Source: Lentilactobacillus fungorum
Lineage (GTDB): Bacteria; Bacillota; Bacilli; Lactobacillales; Lactobacillaceae
Assembly (NCBI RefSeq): GCF_016860605.1
Contig: NZ_BNJR01000019.1
Span: 1 to 64,000 of the forward strand
Direction: 5' to 3'
Length of the DNA stretch: 64,000 nucleotides
Within the stretch, counting starts at the first letter, position 1, and the number at the start of each line of letters is the position of its first letter. Below are positions 36,768 through 46,154 of this stretch, piece after piece. The notes beneath the pieces are model-generated. The model was not told where the DNA came from. It saw only the letters and a list, made by a program, of their open reading frames with translations, and did not search any database. Both the position numbers and the translations under genes were made by a program.

Positions 36768-37442
36768 ATGGTTTTAAGTCCACAAGACATTCATAATAAG
36801 GAATTCTCTACCAAATTGCGGGGATATAATATTGATGAGGTCAACGATTTTTTAGACCAAATCATTAAGGATTATCAAATTGTATTACAAGAAAATAAAG
36901 ACTTGTCTGGCCAACTTGCCGAATCAAAGGATAAGTTGTCGTATTTTAATGACCTCAAGGATTCTTTAAACCAATCAATCTTGGTTGCCCAAGAAGCGGC
37001 TGACAAAGTTAAGACGAATTCCAAGAAAGAAGCGGAAATTACGAATCGCGAGGCGCAAAAAAAAGCCGACGATATCTTAAACGCTGCTGATGAAAAGGCC
37101 AATAATATTTTGGAGGAAGCTTCCAGACGGGCTAAGAAGTTGGCTATTGAAACGGATGATTTGAGAAAGAACACCCGGGTCTTTAGGCAGAGATTGCAAG
37201 TCATGTTGGAAAGCCAACTTGAAGTTATCAAGGGATCTGACTGGGATCATTTGGTCGAAGAAACCCCAACGACGACGTATGAAGATATTGAAAAGGTTGT
37301 GGGTGACCTTGACAACACCTCAAATTCAGGGGTAGAATCAAGAACCAAACAGGATAATCATACAGACGTAGTAGAAGATGCAGTGAATGTTGATGATCCA
37401 AATGAAACGGTTGTTTATTATCCAGATGATGCAAATAAATAA
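36768..37442 (+). CDS. divIVA: Cell division protein DivIVA
   Basis: A 224-residue coiled-coil protein that recognises curved membrane at septa and poles. The N-terminal lipid-binding motif LSPQDIHNKEFSTKLRGYN has the typical exposed basic and aromatic residues. A long coiled coil follows at about 30-150 (AAAQKK..DDILNAADEKANNILEEA region), then an acidic tail. The start ATG has GGAGGG upstream. It is the last dcw gene before the ileS T-box leader. Confidence 0.93.
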   Translation: MVLSPQDIHNKEFSTKLRGYNIDEVNDFLDQIIKDYQIVLQENKDLSGQLAESKDKLSYFNDLKDSLNQSILVAQEAADKVKTNSKKEAEITNREAQKKADDILNAADEKANNILEEASRRAKKLAIETDDLRKNTRVFRQRLQVMLESQLEVIKGSDWDHLVEETPTTTYEDIEKVVGDLDNTSNSGVESRTKQDNHTDVVEDAVNVDDPNETVVYYPDDANK

Positions 37443-37446
37443 TTTA

Positions 37447-37635
37447 ATCGATTAGAGACCAGAAAGTTATTAACCGATACATCAGCGAGCTAAAGATGGT
37501 GAAAGTTTAGCAGTCACCGGTTAATTAATCGATCACCTCTAGTACATAAATCGATTGTTGTTGAGAGAATTGACAAATTCTAAAATTGGGTGGTACCACG
37601 AAAGTCTTCGTCCCTTGTGACGGGGGCTTTTTTTG
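37447..37635 (+). promoter_or_regulatory. T-box riboswitch, Ile specifier, before ileS
   Basis: The leader has stem I with the inner pair ATTAACCG/CGGTTAAT and the base pair TAGAG/CTCTA, a specifier ATC at 37532-37534 followed by A, the T-box bulge TGGTACCACG at 37591-37600, and a terminator stem CGTCCC/GGGGGC with seven T to 37634. Uncharged tRNA-Ile should bind and prevent termination. Confidence 0.9.
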
Positions 37636-37641
37636 TACAGA

Positions 37642-37753
37642 GTGCAAAACCAAGCGCTTAGGAACCGTAGCATAAGTTTCCTCTATCAGAAATCCCCGGG
37701 TTTGGGATTTGTGATAGAGGTGCTTATGTGGAGGTTCCTGCTTGGTGGCGCAC
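37642..37753 (+). repeat. Long-hairpin repeat unit D
   Basis: Single unit directly after the T-box terminator. Outer stem CCAAGC/GCTTGG (CAAAGC/GCTTTG in other copies), lower stem GGAACC/GGTTCC, middle GCATAAG/CTTATG, upper TTCCTCTATC/GATAGAGG, apex AAATCCCCGGG..GGGATTT. Nearly every stem block is changed in a paired way, so it is the most divergent intact copy. Confidence 0.88.
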
Positions 37754-38015
37754 GTTTCAGCCGGGTAGCCTGCAAATTTCTAAGAGAATCCCCTGTTTCC
37801 AAAATTAGGATTTCATCATCGAATCAAAAGCGTCTTTGAGAATAAGTAAGCCGTCATTGCCTTGGAACCCATTTTCACACAGCATTGGTGAAGGGTGAAT
37901 CCCCGAGCGTTAGGTCAGTCTCTCGTGCCGCCAATTTATTTTTCATCACAGTCACTTTACACAACTTAAATCAGAACCATTATCCTGAAACAATACCAAG
38001 AAGGGAAGTTACGTA
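37754..38015. other. Non-coding leader of ileS downstream of repeat D
   Basis: About 260 bp without a credible gene, second T-box or terminator. It includes the short ribosome binding site GAAGGGAAG just before ileS. I see nothing else that I can name. Confidence 0.5.
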
Positions 38016-40823
38016 ATGCGGGTAAAAGATACGTTAAACTTAGGCAAAACAAAGTTCAAGATGCGCGGAAATCTTCCTGTCAAAGAAGTCGATCGACAAA
38101 AAGCATGGGATGAAAACCATGTGTACCAGCAAAGGCAAAAATTAAATCAAGGCAAACCAACCTTTGTTCTCCATGATGGACCACCATATGCGAATGGTGA
38201 TATTCATATGGGCCATGCGATGAACAAAATCTCTAAGGACATTATTGTCCGCTATAAATCCATGAGCGGGTTTCGCGCCCCCTATGTTCCCGGCTGGGAT
38301 ACCCACGGCTTGCCAATTGAGCAAAAATTAACGCAGGCCGGCTATGATCGTAAAAAGATGTCAACGAACGCCTTTCGAAAATTGTGTCGAGAATATGCGT
38401 TAAAACAAGTGGAACGCCAAAAAGCAGAATTTAAGCGCCTCGGTGTGTCTGGTGATTGGGACAACCCTTATTTAACATTAAAACCAGAGTTTGAGGCTCA
38501 AGAAATCCGAGTGTTTGGGGCCTTCGCTAAACGTGGCTTGATTTATAAGGGCAAAAAGCCGGTTTATTGGTCATGGTCATCTGAATCTGCTCTAGCCGAA
38601 GCTGAAGTTGAGTACCACGACATTACCTCACCAACCGCATTTTATGGTGAAAAAGTGGTTGATGGTAAAGGTGTTTTGGATAACGAGACGACCTACATGG
38701 TAGTTTGGACGACGACTCCTTGGACGATCCCAGCCTCAGAAGGGATCACGGTTGATGCTGGGTTTGATTACTCAGTTGTCAAGCCTGAAGGCGAAACGCG
38801 GCAGTTCGTGATTGCCAGCGAATTAGTTAACAAGGTTGCCGACTTGGTAGGTTGGCAAAACGTTGAAACCATTAAAACGGTTAAAGGCCAAGACTTAGAA
38901 GGCGTTTTGGCGGAGCATCCATTTGACCACACCAAAAAGCTATTAACCATGTTAGGCGATTTTGTTGACTTGGAAGAAGGAACTGGCTTAGTTCATACGG
39001 CTCCTGGTTATGGGGAAGATGACTTTAATATTGGCCGTAAATATGGGCTGGATATCTTTGCCCCAGTTGATGACAAAGGGTATTTGACTGAAGAGGCTGG
39101 CAAAGACTTTGCGGGCGTTTTCTATGACGATGCCAACAAGATTGCCTTGGACAAATTAAAAGCCGCTAATTTATTGCTAAGATACATGCCACTCAAACAT
39201 AGTTACCCGTTTGATTGGCGGACCAAAAAACCGATTATCTTCCGGGCAACCCCACAATGGTTTGCTTCAGTTGATAAGATTAAAGATGATATCTTAAAAG
39301 CGTTGGATGATGTCGAGTTCTTCCCAAGCTGGGGGAAAGTTCGCCTCGCCAATATGATTAAGAATCGTGGTGACTGGGTCATTTCCAGACAACGGGTTTG
39401 GGGTGTTCCACTACCAATCTTTTATGGTGAAGACGGTGAAGCAATTATTACCGAAGAAACCATCAACCACGTGGCGGATTTATTTGAAAAATACGGTTCG
39501 GATATTTGGTTTGAAAAAGCCGCCAAAGATTTATTGCCAGCTGGATTTACCAGTGAACATTCACCTAATGGCCAGTTCACTAAAGAAAATGACATTATGG
39601 ATGTTTGGTTTGATTCTGGGTCGTCGCATCAAGGTGTGCTCGAAGAACGCGACGATTTGACTTATCCGGCTGATATGTATCTTGAAGGTTCCGATCAATA
39701 CCGTGGCTGGTTTAACTCCAGCTTGATTACCAGTGTGGCCGTTTCGAACAAAGCCCCTTATAAACAAATTTTGTCCCAAGGATTTACGTTGGACGGCCAA
39801 GGCCACAAGATGAGTAAATCACTGGGGAATACAATTGCGCCAATTGACGTGATTAAAAAGATGGGAGCCGAGATTGTTCGTCTGTGGGTGACATCCGTTG
39901 ATACATCGGCCGATGTCCGTGTCAGCACCGAAAACTTCGTCAAGGTTTCTGATACTTACAAGAAAATTCGAAATACAATGCGGTTCTTATTGGCCAACAT
40001 TTCGGATTTTGATCCGGCTAAAGACGGCATGACTTTTGACCAGCTTGAAACGCAAGATCAATATATGCTGATCGTGTTAAACCGATTCTTGGCTGAAGCA
40101 CGTGACTGCTATGACAAGTACGATTTCTTGGATTTAAACAAGAAATTGATTAGCTTTGTTTCGGCTGATCTATCTGCGTTTTACCTAGACGTGGCCAAAG
40201 ATATTGTCTATATTGACAGAAAAGACGGTCATAAACGCCGTTCAATGCAAACTGTGATGTATCAAGTCGCTGCCACTTTAACCAAGCTCATGACGCCGGT
40301 ATTGCCACATACTGCAGAAGAAATTTGGCCGTTCTTGTCAGAGCCTGAATCTTTTGCACAACTGGCTAATATTCCTGAAGTTCAGCATTTTGACAATGAC
40401 GCGACGATTTTGGCAAACTGGACGAAATTTATGGGCTATCGAGACGATGTCCTAAAGGTTTTGGAAGAAGCTCGAGATGCCAAGCAAATTGGTAAGTCCT
40501 CGGAAGCAAAATTAACGATTTATGCAACCAGCGAAGTTGCTGATTTGTTTGAAAGCCTCCATACTGATTTGGCAACGGTTTTGCAAGTTTCCCAATTGGA
40601 CGTCAAGGCCTTCACCGATGCACCGGATACTAGCACTAAGTTTGACAGCGATGGCCTAGCCTTGCTGGTTGAAAAAGCAGATGGTAAAGTTTGTGAACGC
40701 TGCCGCTTAATTCGTAAGGACGTGGGCGCTGATCCAGATTACCCAACGTTCTGTCAATCATGTGCTGAAATTGTCCGCAGTGAATTTCCAGAAACCGCCA
40801 CTGAAGGGTTTGATGAAAAGTAA
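38016..40823 (+). CDS. ileS: Isoleucine-tRNA ligase
   Basis: A 935-residue class Ia aminoacyl-tRNA synthetase. The HIGH-type motif is HMGH at 64-67 and KMSKS is at 598-602. The editing CP1 domain lies between, with [11 protein letters not shown] and the [15 protein letters not shown] block. The C-terminal zinc finger CERC..CQSC is near residues 895-916. Length is normal for Gram-positive IleS. Expression should be controlled by the upstream Ile T-box; the leader also carries hairpin repeat D. Confidence 0.97.
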   Translation: MRVKDTLNLGKTKFKMRGNLPVKEVDRQKAWDENHVYQQRQKLNQGKPTFVLHDGPPYANGDIHMGHAMNKISKDIIVRYKSMSGFRAPYVPGWDTHGLPIEQKLTQAGYDRKKMSTNAFRKLCREYALKQVERQKAEFKRLGVSGDWDNPYLTLKPEFEAQEIRVFGAFAKRGLIYKGKKPVYWSWSSESALAEAEVEYHDITSPTAFYGEKVVDGKGVLDNETTYMVVWTTTPWTIPASEGITVDAGFDYSVVKPEGETRQFVIASELVNKVADLVGWQNVETIKTVKGQDLEGVLAEHPFDHTKKLLTMLGDFVDLEEGTGLVHTAPGYGEDDFNIGRKYGLDIFAPVDDKGYLTEEAGKDFAGVFYDDANKIALDKLKAANLLLRYMPLKHSYPFDWRTKKPIIFRATPQWFASVDKIKDDILKALDDVEFFPSWGKVRLANMIKNRGDWVISRQRVWGVPLPIFYGEDGEAIITEETINHVADLFEKYGSDIWFEKAAKDLLPAGFTSEHSPNGQFTKENDIMDVWFDSGSSHQGVLEERDDLTYPADMYLEGSDQYRGWFNSSLITSVAVSNKAPYKQILSQGFTLDGQGHKMSKSLGNTIAPIDVIKKMGAEIVRLWVTSVDTSADVRVSTENFVKVSDTYKKIRNTMRFLLANISDFDPAKDGMTFDQLETQDQYMLIVLNRFLAEARDCYDKYDFLDLNKKLISFVSADLSAFYLDVAKDIVYIDRKDGHKRRSMQTVMYQVAATLTKLMTPVLPHTAEEIWPFLSEPESFAQLANIPEVQHFDNDATILANWTKFMGYRDDVLKVLEEARDAKQIGKSSEAKLTIYATSEVADLFESLHTDLATVLQVSQLDVKAFTDAPDTSTKFDSDGLALLVEKADGKVCERCRLIRKDVGADPDYPTFCQSCAEIVRSEFPETATEGFDEK

Positions 40824-40886
40824 GGCAAGTTACTTTTAAGCGGAACTCTGTTAAAAGTGGTTTCATATTGTGGGCGAAAACAGTAA

Positions 40887-40930
40887 AATAAAGCTAGTGA
40901 CAAGTTATCTTGTCCTGGCTTTATTTTTTT
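40887..40930 (+). terminator. Terminator of ileS
   Basis: Long stem AATAAAGCTAG and GACAAG paired with CTTGTC and CTGGCTTTATT, followed by seven T. Confidence 0.9.
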
Positions 40931-40998
40931 ACCAGGAAGTGTGACGATTAAGATTCGTTACTAAAATAGTAAAATAGCTTAGCTAAAGGAGACTGACA

Positions 40999-41205
40999 GT
41001 GTTAAAAGGAAAAGTAAAAACATATAGTCCTAAAAATGGCTTTGGTTTTATCACCCAAGATGATGGTGACGACCTGTTTTTCTTTAAAAACGCTTTTCCA
41101 GAAGAACAGTACGGCACGATCCAAGTGGGCGCTCGGATCGAATACGTCGTCGTTGAAGGCCAAAAGGGGCCTCAAGCTGCTAAAGCTCGGGTCATCGATG
41201 ACTAG
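40999..41205 (+). CDS. Cold-shock domain protein
   Basis: A 68-residue single cold-shock domain. The RNP1-like motif NGFGFIT is at about 14-20, and RNP2, normally VFVHF, is here DLFFF at about 25-29, so the histidine is replaced. The start MLKGKVKTYSPK is typical of CspA-type RNA chaperones. It begins with GTG after AAAGGAGA. Single gene between the ileS terminator and the NUDIX gene; which of the csp paralogues it is cannot be told. Confidence 0.88.
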   Translation: MLKGKVKTYSPKNGFGFITQDDGDDLFFFKNAFPEEQYGTIQVGARIEYVVVEGQKGPQAAKARVIDD

Positions 41206-41271
41206 GTGCCTCAATTGCATTCGGGGCCAAATCTTTGTAAAATAAAAACATTAAACAAATAAGGTGATTTT

Positions 41272-41814
41272 TTGAACTTTGTCGAACACGTCATTGGATC
41301 AGAGCAAATTTACGATGGCGCCATTATTAACGTTGAAAAGCAGACCGTCCGATTACCCGATGGTCAAGAAGCCACTAGAGAAATCGTTCATCATACCGGA
41401 GCCGTCGGGGTCTTAGCGTTGACTCATGACCACCAAATGATCTTAGAAAAGCAGTGGCGGGCACCGATTGGCAAAACGACGCTTGAAATTCCTGCGGGTA
41501 AAGTCGATAGCCGTGACGATAATTTTCATCATGCAGTGATTCGCGAACTAAACGAAGAGATTCGCTACGTTCCTCAAACCGTCAAACGGTTGTGTGGTTT
41601 TTACTCAAGTGTGGGATTCTCTGACGAATATATGCAGCTTTATTTGGCTGAAGATCTTAAGCCAGTTAAGGATGAATTGCCACGGGATAAAGGTGAATTT
41701 TTAGAGATTATCAAGAAATCATTGCCCGAAGCCGTTCAGATGGTGGCAAACGGCGAGATTGAAGATGCGAAAACAATCATGGCAATCCAACACTGGCAAC
41801 TCATGCAAAAGTAG
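41272..41814 (+). CDS. NUDIX hydrolase, ADP-ribose pyrophosphatase type
   Basis: A 180-residue enzyme that should split ADP-ribose or a related nucleoside diphosphate compound. The Nudix box is AGKVDSRDDNF..RELNEEIRY (about 73-97). The central REL.EE is intact, but the spacing is one residue longer than GX5EX7REUXEEXGU and the late Gly is Arg. LEKQWRAPIGKTTLEIPAGK upstream fits the ADP-ribose group. It begins with TTG after AAGGTGA. First gene of a run ending in DUF1831. Confidence 0.85.
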   Translation: MNFVEHVIGSEQIYDGAIINVEKQTVRLPDGQEATREIVHHTGAVGVLALTHDHQMILEKQWRAPIGKTTLEIPAGKVDSRDDNFHHAVIRELNEEIRYVPQTVKRLCGFYSSVGFSDEYMQLYLAEDLKPVKDELPRDKGEFLEIIKKSLPEAVQMVANGEIEDAKTIMAIQHWQLMQK

Positions 41815-41826
41815 GTGACCACTTCA

Positions 41827-42132
41827 TTGGCAATTGATCATAAAAAAGAGGCTGAACCACTCACTCGAGAACAGTATCGCCAGCTCAAACAGCAACAAGA
41901 AGCGGACTTTAAAGAGCGCGATAAACGGCGGGTACAAGTCGAACGAAAGTACGCTCGAGAACATCAGCAAGGCGATGGCACTCATCCGGCTGAGCATCCC
42001 CAAACGGGCGAATTAGTGGATGACTTTAAAACATTTCGATGGAGACGGACTAATCGACGGTTAAACTGGACAATTTCGGTTTTGTTGACTTTACTTTTAA
42101 TCGTTTATTTAGTGTTGTTTTTCGTTAATTAA
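41827..42132 (+). CDS. Hypothetical protein with a C-terminal membrane helix
   Basis: A 101-residue protein of unknown function: a highly charged Lys/Glu/Arg/Gln-rich cytoplasmic part (about 1-70, probably helical) and one C-terminal helix (about 80-100, WTISVLLTLLLIVYLVLFFV), so it is probably tail-anchored. Small proteins of this shape are common between the NUDIX gene and mtnN in lactobacilli. The start is uncertain: TTG at 41827 has AGGTGA upstream, while the GTG at 41815 directly abuts the NUDIX stop. Confidence 0.7.
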   Translation: MAIDHKKEAEPLTREQYRQLKQQQEADFKERDKRRVQVERKYAREHQQGDGTHPAEHPQTGELVDDFKTFRWRRTNRRLNWTISVLLTLLLIVYLVLFFVN

Positions 42133-42144
42133 GGAGATTTTTGA

Positions 42145-42846
42145 ATGGCTTACGGAATTATATGCGCAATGGACGAGGAATTGGCGGTCTTAAAGGATGC
42201 GTTGGATAATGCCACAACTGAACATTATGGACATGCGGACTTTTTGATTGGCCAGATTCATCATCAAAAACTGGTGATCGTTAAATCTGGGATTGGCAAA
42301 GTTCAAGCTGGAATTACCGCGGCAATTTTGATTAACCACTTTAAGGTGGACAGCCTGATTAATTCGGGTTCGGCTGGCGGGATTGGCGATGGTCTTTCAA
42401 TCGGAGACATTGTCGTCTCCTCACAGACGGCTTATCATGATGTTGATGTGACGGCGGCTGGCTATCAAATGGGGCAATTGCCTAACTTTCCGGCCAGATT
42501 TCCGGCTGATCGCCAACTAGAAGATAAAATTTTACAAGCGGCCAAGGATAATGGCCTGGTTGCCCACCGTGGCCTAATTGTGTCGGGGGATCAGTTTGTC
42601 GCTGACAAGCAGGTGATTGCAACTATCAAGCAGCATTTTCCAGACGCGTTGTGTTCTGAAATGGAAGGCGCGGCAGTGGGTCAAGTTGCTTATGAAAGTA
42701 ACGTCCCGTATGTCGTGATCCGGGCAATGTCTGACGTTGGTGACGAAAATGCCAACGTTAACTTTGACCAGTTTATTGTCAGTGCCGGTCAAAAATCCGG
42801 TCAGATGTTAATTGATTTCTTTAAGAACGAGTTACTAAAGGAGTGA
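42145..42846 (+). CDS. mtnN: 5'-methylthioadenosine/S-adenosylhomocysteine nucleosidase
   Basis: A 233-residue nucleosidase that removes adenine from MTA and SAH, feeding methionine salvage and the LuxS route. It shows GIICAMDEELAVL at the start, GSAGGI (about 76-81), the substrate-binding region VSGDQF, EMEGAAVGQVA (about 172-182) with the catalytic glutamates, and RAMSDVGD. It lies directly before a cysteine desulfurase gene, with only 5 bp between, a sulfur-metabolism grouping. Confidence 0.95.
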   Translation: MAYGIICAMDEELAVLKDALDNATTEHYGHADFLIGQIHHQKLVIVKSGIGKVQAGITAAILINHFKVDSLINSGSAGGIGDGLSIGDIVVSSQTAYHDVDVTAAGYQMGQLPNFPARFPADRQLEDKILQAAKDNGLVAHRGLIVSGDQFVADKQVIATIKQHFPDALCSEMEGAAVGQVAYESNVPYVVIRAMSDVGDENANVNFDQFIVSAGQKSGQMLIDFFKNELLKE

Positions 42847-42851
42847 ATGCT

Positions 42852-44018
42852 TTGAGCGACGAGATTTATTTGGATAACGCGGCGACAACCCCAGTTTCTC
42901 AAGAGGTTTACGAAGAGTTAATGGACAAGTATAAAAACGTGTATGGGAATGCCTCAACCCTATATGGGCTGGGCCGTCAATCCCGGGCCGTGATGGAACA
43001 TGCCCGCGACATTATTGCCAAAAGCATCAATGCCGATACCGACGATATTATCTTTACCAGCGGCGGAACGGAAAGTGACAATACCGCGATCATGCAAACG
43101 GCCCTTTCCCGCCAATCGCTTGGTAAACATATTATTACGACTGCTATTGAACATGAAGCAATCTTAAAGCCTTGTGCGGCGCTTGAAAAGATGGGCTTTA
43201 AAGTGACCTACTTGCCCGTTGATGAGAACGGCAACATCTCATTGGCTGATTTTAAGGCAGCCTTAGATGACCAAACAATCTTGGTTTCGATCATGACTGG
43301 CAACAATGAAGTGGGGTCTGTCATGCCGATCCATGAAATTGGTGAAATTTTAAAGAACCACCAGGCTTGGTTCCATACGGATGCTGTTCAGGCGTATGGC
43401 CTTCTCAATATTGACGTGCAGCGTGATCATATCGATATGTTGTCCACTTCGGCTCATAAAATTAACGGTCCTAAGATGATTGGGTTTTTGTATAAGCGCA
43501 ATGGCATTAATTTCCCAAGCTTTGTTAAAGGCGGCGACCAAGAAGAAAAGCGTCGGGCTGGGACTGAAAACGTGCCGGCAATTGCTGGTTTTGGAAAAGC
43601 GGTTGAAACGATTACTGAAGCAGAAAAAGCGCACCGGCAAGCTAAGTATCTTCAGTTCAAAAAATATATCGCTGATAAATTAACTGAAAACGGCGTTGAT
43701 TTTGAAGTCAATGGGCAAATAAGCAAAGATAACTTGAACCATGTCTTCAATATTTGGCTGAAGGGGATTTCTACTTACGTGATGCAAACCAATCTTGATT
43801 TGGCCGGCATTGCCGTTTCTGGCGGCTCGGCCTGCACGGCTGGCAGTATTGAGCCTTCACACGTTTTGGTGGCAATGTATGGTAAGGATAGTCCCCGAAT
43901 CAGTGAATCAATTCGAATTAGTTTTGGCCGTTATAATACCTATGAGGACCTTGATCAGCTCGTGGCGGCAATCGTTAAAACTGTTAACCGCGTAAAGCGT
44001 AAGGGGGTGAAAGCATAA
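42852..44018 (+). CDS. Cysteine desulfurase, NifS/IscS family
   Basis: A 388-residue PLP enzyme that takes sulfur from cysteine, probably for tRNA thiolation by MnmA and other acceptors. It starts IYLDNAATTPVS, has the lysine that binds PLP in TSAHKINGPKMIG (about 205-217) and the active cysteine in SGGSACTAGS (about 325-334). The start is the TTG at 42852, 7 nt after AAGGAG; a GTG at 42843 overlaps that site. The gene overlaps DUF1831 by one base. The usual partner mnmA lies 12 kb away behind an intervening segment. Confidence 0.93.
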   Translation: MSDEIYLDNAATTPVSQEVYEELMDKYKNVYGNASTLYGLGRQSRAVMEHARDIIAKSINADTDDIIFTSGGTESDNTAIMQTALSRQSLGKHIITTAIEHEAILKPCAALEKMGFKVTYLPVDENGNISLADFKAALDDQTILVSIMTGNNEVGSVMPIHEIGEILKNHQAWFHTDAVQAYGLLNIDVQRDHIDMLSTSAHKINGPKMIGFLYKRNGINFPSFVKGGDQEEKRRAGTENVPAIAGFGKAVETITEAEKAHRQAKYLQFKKYIADKLTENGVDFEVNGQISKDNLNHVFNIWLKGISTYVMQTNLDLAGIAVSGGSACTAGSIEPSHVLVAMYGKDSPRISESIRISFGRYNTYEDLDQLVAAIVKTVNRVKRKGVKA

Positions 44019-44362
44019 TGGCATTTTCTAAGACAGCTCAAGCAAATGGTGATTCACAAACTTATGAAATTAGTGACGGGATCAAACGGTACACCTTAAA
44101 GGATTTAGGGTTTATGGAAACCAAAGCCGGCAATTTCTCGTTGGATCGGTCATTAGACCCGAATTCACCCTATAACGCGGGGTATAAGTTTAAAATGATG
44201 GTTTCAAAGGATTTGGACGGCTTTCGAATGTCCATCACGACTGGTAATGGCCTTAAGAAAATCAATATTTTTAAGGATCCAGCAACCGCCGACAGCGTCG
44301 AACAATACAATTTTATTATCAATAATTTAATTGACCGAGAAGTGATTAAGCGGGCTAATTAG
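44018..44362 (+). CDS. DUF1831 protein
   Basis: A 114-residue protein matching DUF1831 (SPDCTPYNAGYKF-like core seen as DPNSPYNAGYKFKMMVSKDLDGFRMS at about 47-72). The family is restricted mainly to lactic acid bacteria and lies with cysteine desulfurase and mnmA, suggesting a role in sulfur transfer; its biochemical role is unknown. The start ATG overlaps the desulfurase stop, with AAGGGGGTG upstream. A strong terminator follows. Confidence 0.85.
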   Translation: MAFSKTAQANGDSQTYEISDGIKRYTLKDLGFMETKAGNFSLDRSLDPNSPYNAGYKFKMMVSKDLDGFRMSITTGNGLKKINIFKDPATADSVEQYNFIINNLIDREVIKRAN

Positions 44363-44437
44363 TTTTTGTGACAATGGGCATCGTCAATTGGGGGTGCCAC
44401 TCAAAATAACTTGGGCTTGAACCAAGCTATCAAATCT

Positions 44438-44491
44438 GAGCTGAAAAGTGATTGCCATTTTTGGTGGCATCATTTTTTGGCTCACTTTTTT
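44438..44491 (+). terminator. Terminator after DUF1831
   Basis: Long stem GAGC..AAAAGTGAT.GCC paired with GGCATCATTTTTTGGCTC, then CACTTTTTT. Confidence 0.85.
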
Positions 44492-44549
44492 ACAAAAGTT
44501 GCTTTTTCCTAAATGTCGATAAAAAAGCGTTAATTTTTAAGCCATAATT

Positions 44550-44577
44550 TTGTGAGAATGAGTTGTTATGGTAAAAT
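44550..44577 (+). promoter_or_regulatory. Promoter of the cvpA-protease pair
   Basis: TTGTGA at 44550-44555 and TAAAAT at 44572-44577, 16 bp apart, with an extended TGG before the -10 box. Confidence 0.6.
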
Positions 44578-44629
44578 TGATCAACCGTTTTAGGTTAGCT
44601 GTCGGTTTGTTCTAAGGTAAGGGGTCCAA

Positions 44630-45202
44630 ATGATTTTAGATATAATTGTTATCTTGATATTAATCAGTGGTTTAGTGAGCGGGTTTCGGCTGGGATTTAT
44701 CCATCAGTCGATCCGAGCCGGCGCGCTGATTTTAGCGTTGATTGTTGCCTTGTACTATTTTCAGCCGCTTGCAAATTTGGTGATTACTGGTTTGAAACAA
44801 TTACGATGGCAACCTGATATTCAATGGACTTATGTATTTGATTTGATCGCCTTTATTTTCTTGTTTTCAGTTACTAACGCGGTTTATTTAGGACTGGGAC
44901 GCTATTTAAACGTGGCTGCCAAATTGCCAATTTTCCACGTTGGTGATGAGTTGCTTGGCGCGTTAATGGGGGTTGTCACGCACTACTTGATTGTTTTCTT
45001 TGTATTAAGCGCTTTGATTGTTTTGCCAGTTTCTTGGTTTCAAACTCAGTATCATGAGTCACAAATTTCTCAAATGATTGTGAAAAAGACACCGCTGATT
45101 TCAGATTGGCAGTCACAACAAGGGTGGATGAACAACGCCGCCAGCCACTCGAATCCGCTCAATTATCGTGTGAATGGAGGACAATCTCATGAAATGGTTT
45201 AA
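44630..45202 (+). CDS. CvpA-family membrane protein
   Basis: A 190-residue membrane protein of the CvpA (colicin V production) family, with four helices (about 1-18, 24-45, 62-85 and 101-130) and a soluble tail. It begins MILDIIVILILISGLVSGFRLGF, the typical CvpA start. In other bacteria CvpA affects envelope and stress tolerance; no bacteriocin genes are near. The start ATG follows GGTAAGGGG. It overlaps the protease gene by 14 bp. Confidence 0.87.
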   Translation: MILDIIVILILISGLVSGFRLGFIHQSIRAGALILALIVALYYFQPLANLVITGLKQLRWQPDIQWTYVFDLIAFIFLFSVTNAVYLGLGRYLNVAAKLPIFHVGDELLGALMGVVTHYLIVFFVLSALIVLPVSWFQTQYHESQISQMIVKKTPLISDWQSQQGWMNNAASHSNPLNYRVNGGQSHEMV

Positions 45203-45872
45203 TCGGTTGATTGCCACGGCGGTCATTTTACTGACGGTTAATATTTTTGTTCAGCCCAATGCGTTAACCACGATCGGCAGGCAGGTTAACAATGCCGTTG
45301 ATATCCCAGCCATGCTGATTGGCCGACTGAAAAAAGCGGCAACCATTACACAATCACCTGCAACGACACAAGCCCGTAACGAGACGCCGATTGAAAGCAT
45401 TGTGAATAAACGGAAATTATCGAATCATTATCGCTATCGGTTTGCAAAGAATGTTCCTGCTAAAGCCAAGCAGGTCTTTTTAACCGCGGTGGCTAAATAT
45501 AATCATACGGGAATTGTTAAACTAAGCCCAGCTTCCCAAAAAACTAGCGCGCAAACTAATGAAATTACTTTCTACGTTTATCGGAAACGAATTTCGGCTC
45601 AAAGTAGCGCGATTGAGTTAGGGCTGGGCGGCCCCAAGATTTATCCACTACTTGGATATCATGCGGATGATCTTAATCGGGGCAAGGCGGGATTGAACAT
45701 TGAATATCCGCAGTCCAGTATCCAGTTATCAGTTGCGATGCATGAAATTGGCCATGCCCTTGGCCTTGATCACAGTCTCGATCGCAATTCAATCATGTTT
45801 CCGGTCGATCAAGGCAAAACAAAGCTATCGGCTGGCGATTTGGCAGCCTTGCGAGAAATTTATCAAAATTAA
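45189..45872 (+). CDS. Matrixin-like metzincin protease, membrane-anchored
   Basis: A 227-residue zinc protease with an N-terminal signal or anchor helix (about 4-24, LIATAVILLTVNIFV). The metzincin zinc motif HEIGHALGLDH is at 185-195, followed by a Met-turn in SIMFP (about 202-206). The domain is short, like the extracellular matrixin-type proteases of lactobacilli. It should act outside the cell; the substrate is unknown. The start is the ATG at 45189 with TGGAGGA upstream; the ATG at 45174 overlaps that site. It is coupled to cvpA by a 14-bp overlap. Confidence 0.88.
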   Translation: MKWFNRLIATAVILLTVNIFVQPNALTTIGRQVNNAVDIPAMLIGRLKKAATITQSPATTQARNETPIESIVNKRKLSNHYRYRFAKNVPAKAKQVFLTAVAKYNHTGIVKLSPASQKTSAQTNEITFYVYRKRISAQSSAIELGLGGPKIYPLLGYHADDLNRGKAGLNIEYPQSSIQLSVAMHEIGHALGLDHSLDRNSIMFPVDQGKTKLSAGDLAALREIYQN

Positions 45873-45876
45873 TTCA

Positions 45877-45933
45877 GCGCACTACCTGTTTTCTTGAGGT
45901 TCAAGGGAACTGGCAGTGCGCCTTTATTTTGAT
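45877..45933 (+). terminator. Terminator after the metzincin gene
   Basis: Stem GCGCACTACC/GGCAGTGCGC with an inner extension, followed by CTTTATTTT. Confidence 0.75.
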
Positions 45934-46006
45934 ATGAGTACCAAAATTAAAATTCGATATTGACAGCGGATTTCAAAAGCGATAAATTAGACATTAATTA
46001 AGAAAC

Positions 46007-46121
46007 GATGATAAACAAGAAAATGATAATTAAATCAGTGGTTCAGCGACTAAGCAGTTCTGTTGGATTATTTCTTACATAAGCTCATCGGGAAACCATA
46101 CTTAATTTCTTATTTATCATC
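46007..46121 (+). promoter_or_regulatory. Long inverted repeat in the bcaT leader
   Basis: GATGATAAACAAGAAA at 46007-46022 pairs with TTTCTTATTTATCATC at 46106-46121 in 15 of 16 positions, across an 83-nt loop. It ends 33 bp before the bcaT start codon. No T-box, leucine leader peptide or known riboswitch signature is seen. Confidence 0.55.
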
Positions 46122-46154
46122 CTCTTAACAATATTTTAAGGAGGATTCTCATAA

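Noticed and set aside
40832-40862. Hairpin ACTTTTAA/TTAAAAGT after ileS
   Set aside because: It has no following T run; the true terminator is at 40887. It may be chance.
42843-44018. Longer start (GTG 42843) for the cysteine desulfurase
   Set aside because: It overlaps the AAGGAG site and adds residues before the conserved IYLDNAATTP.
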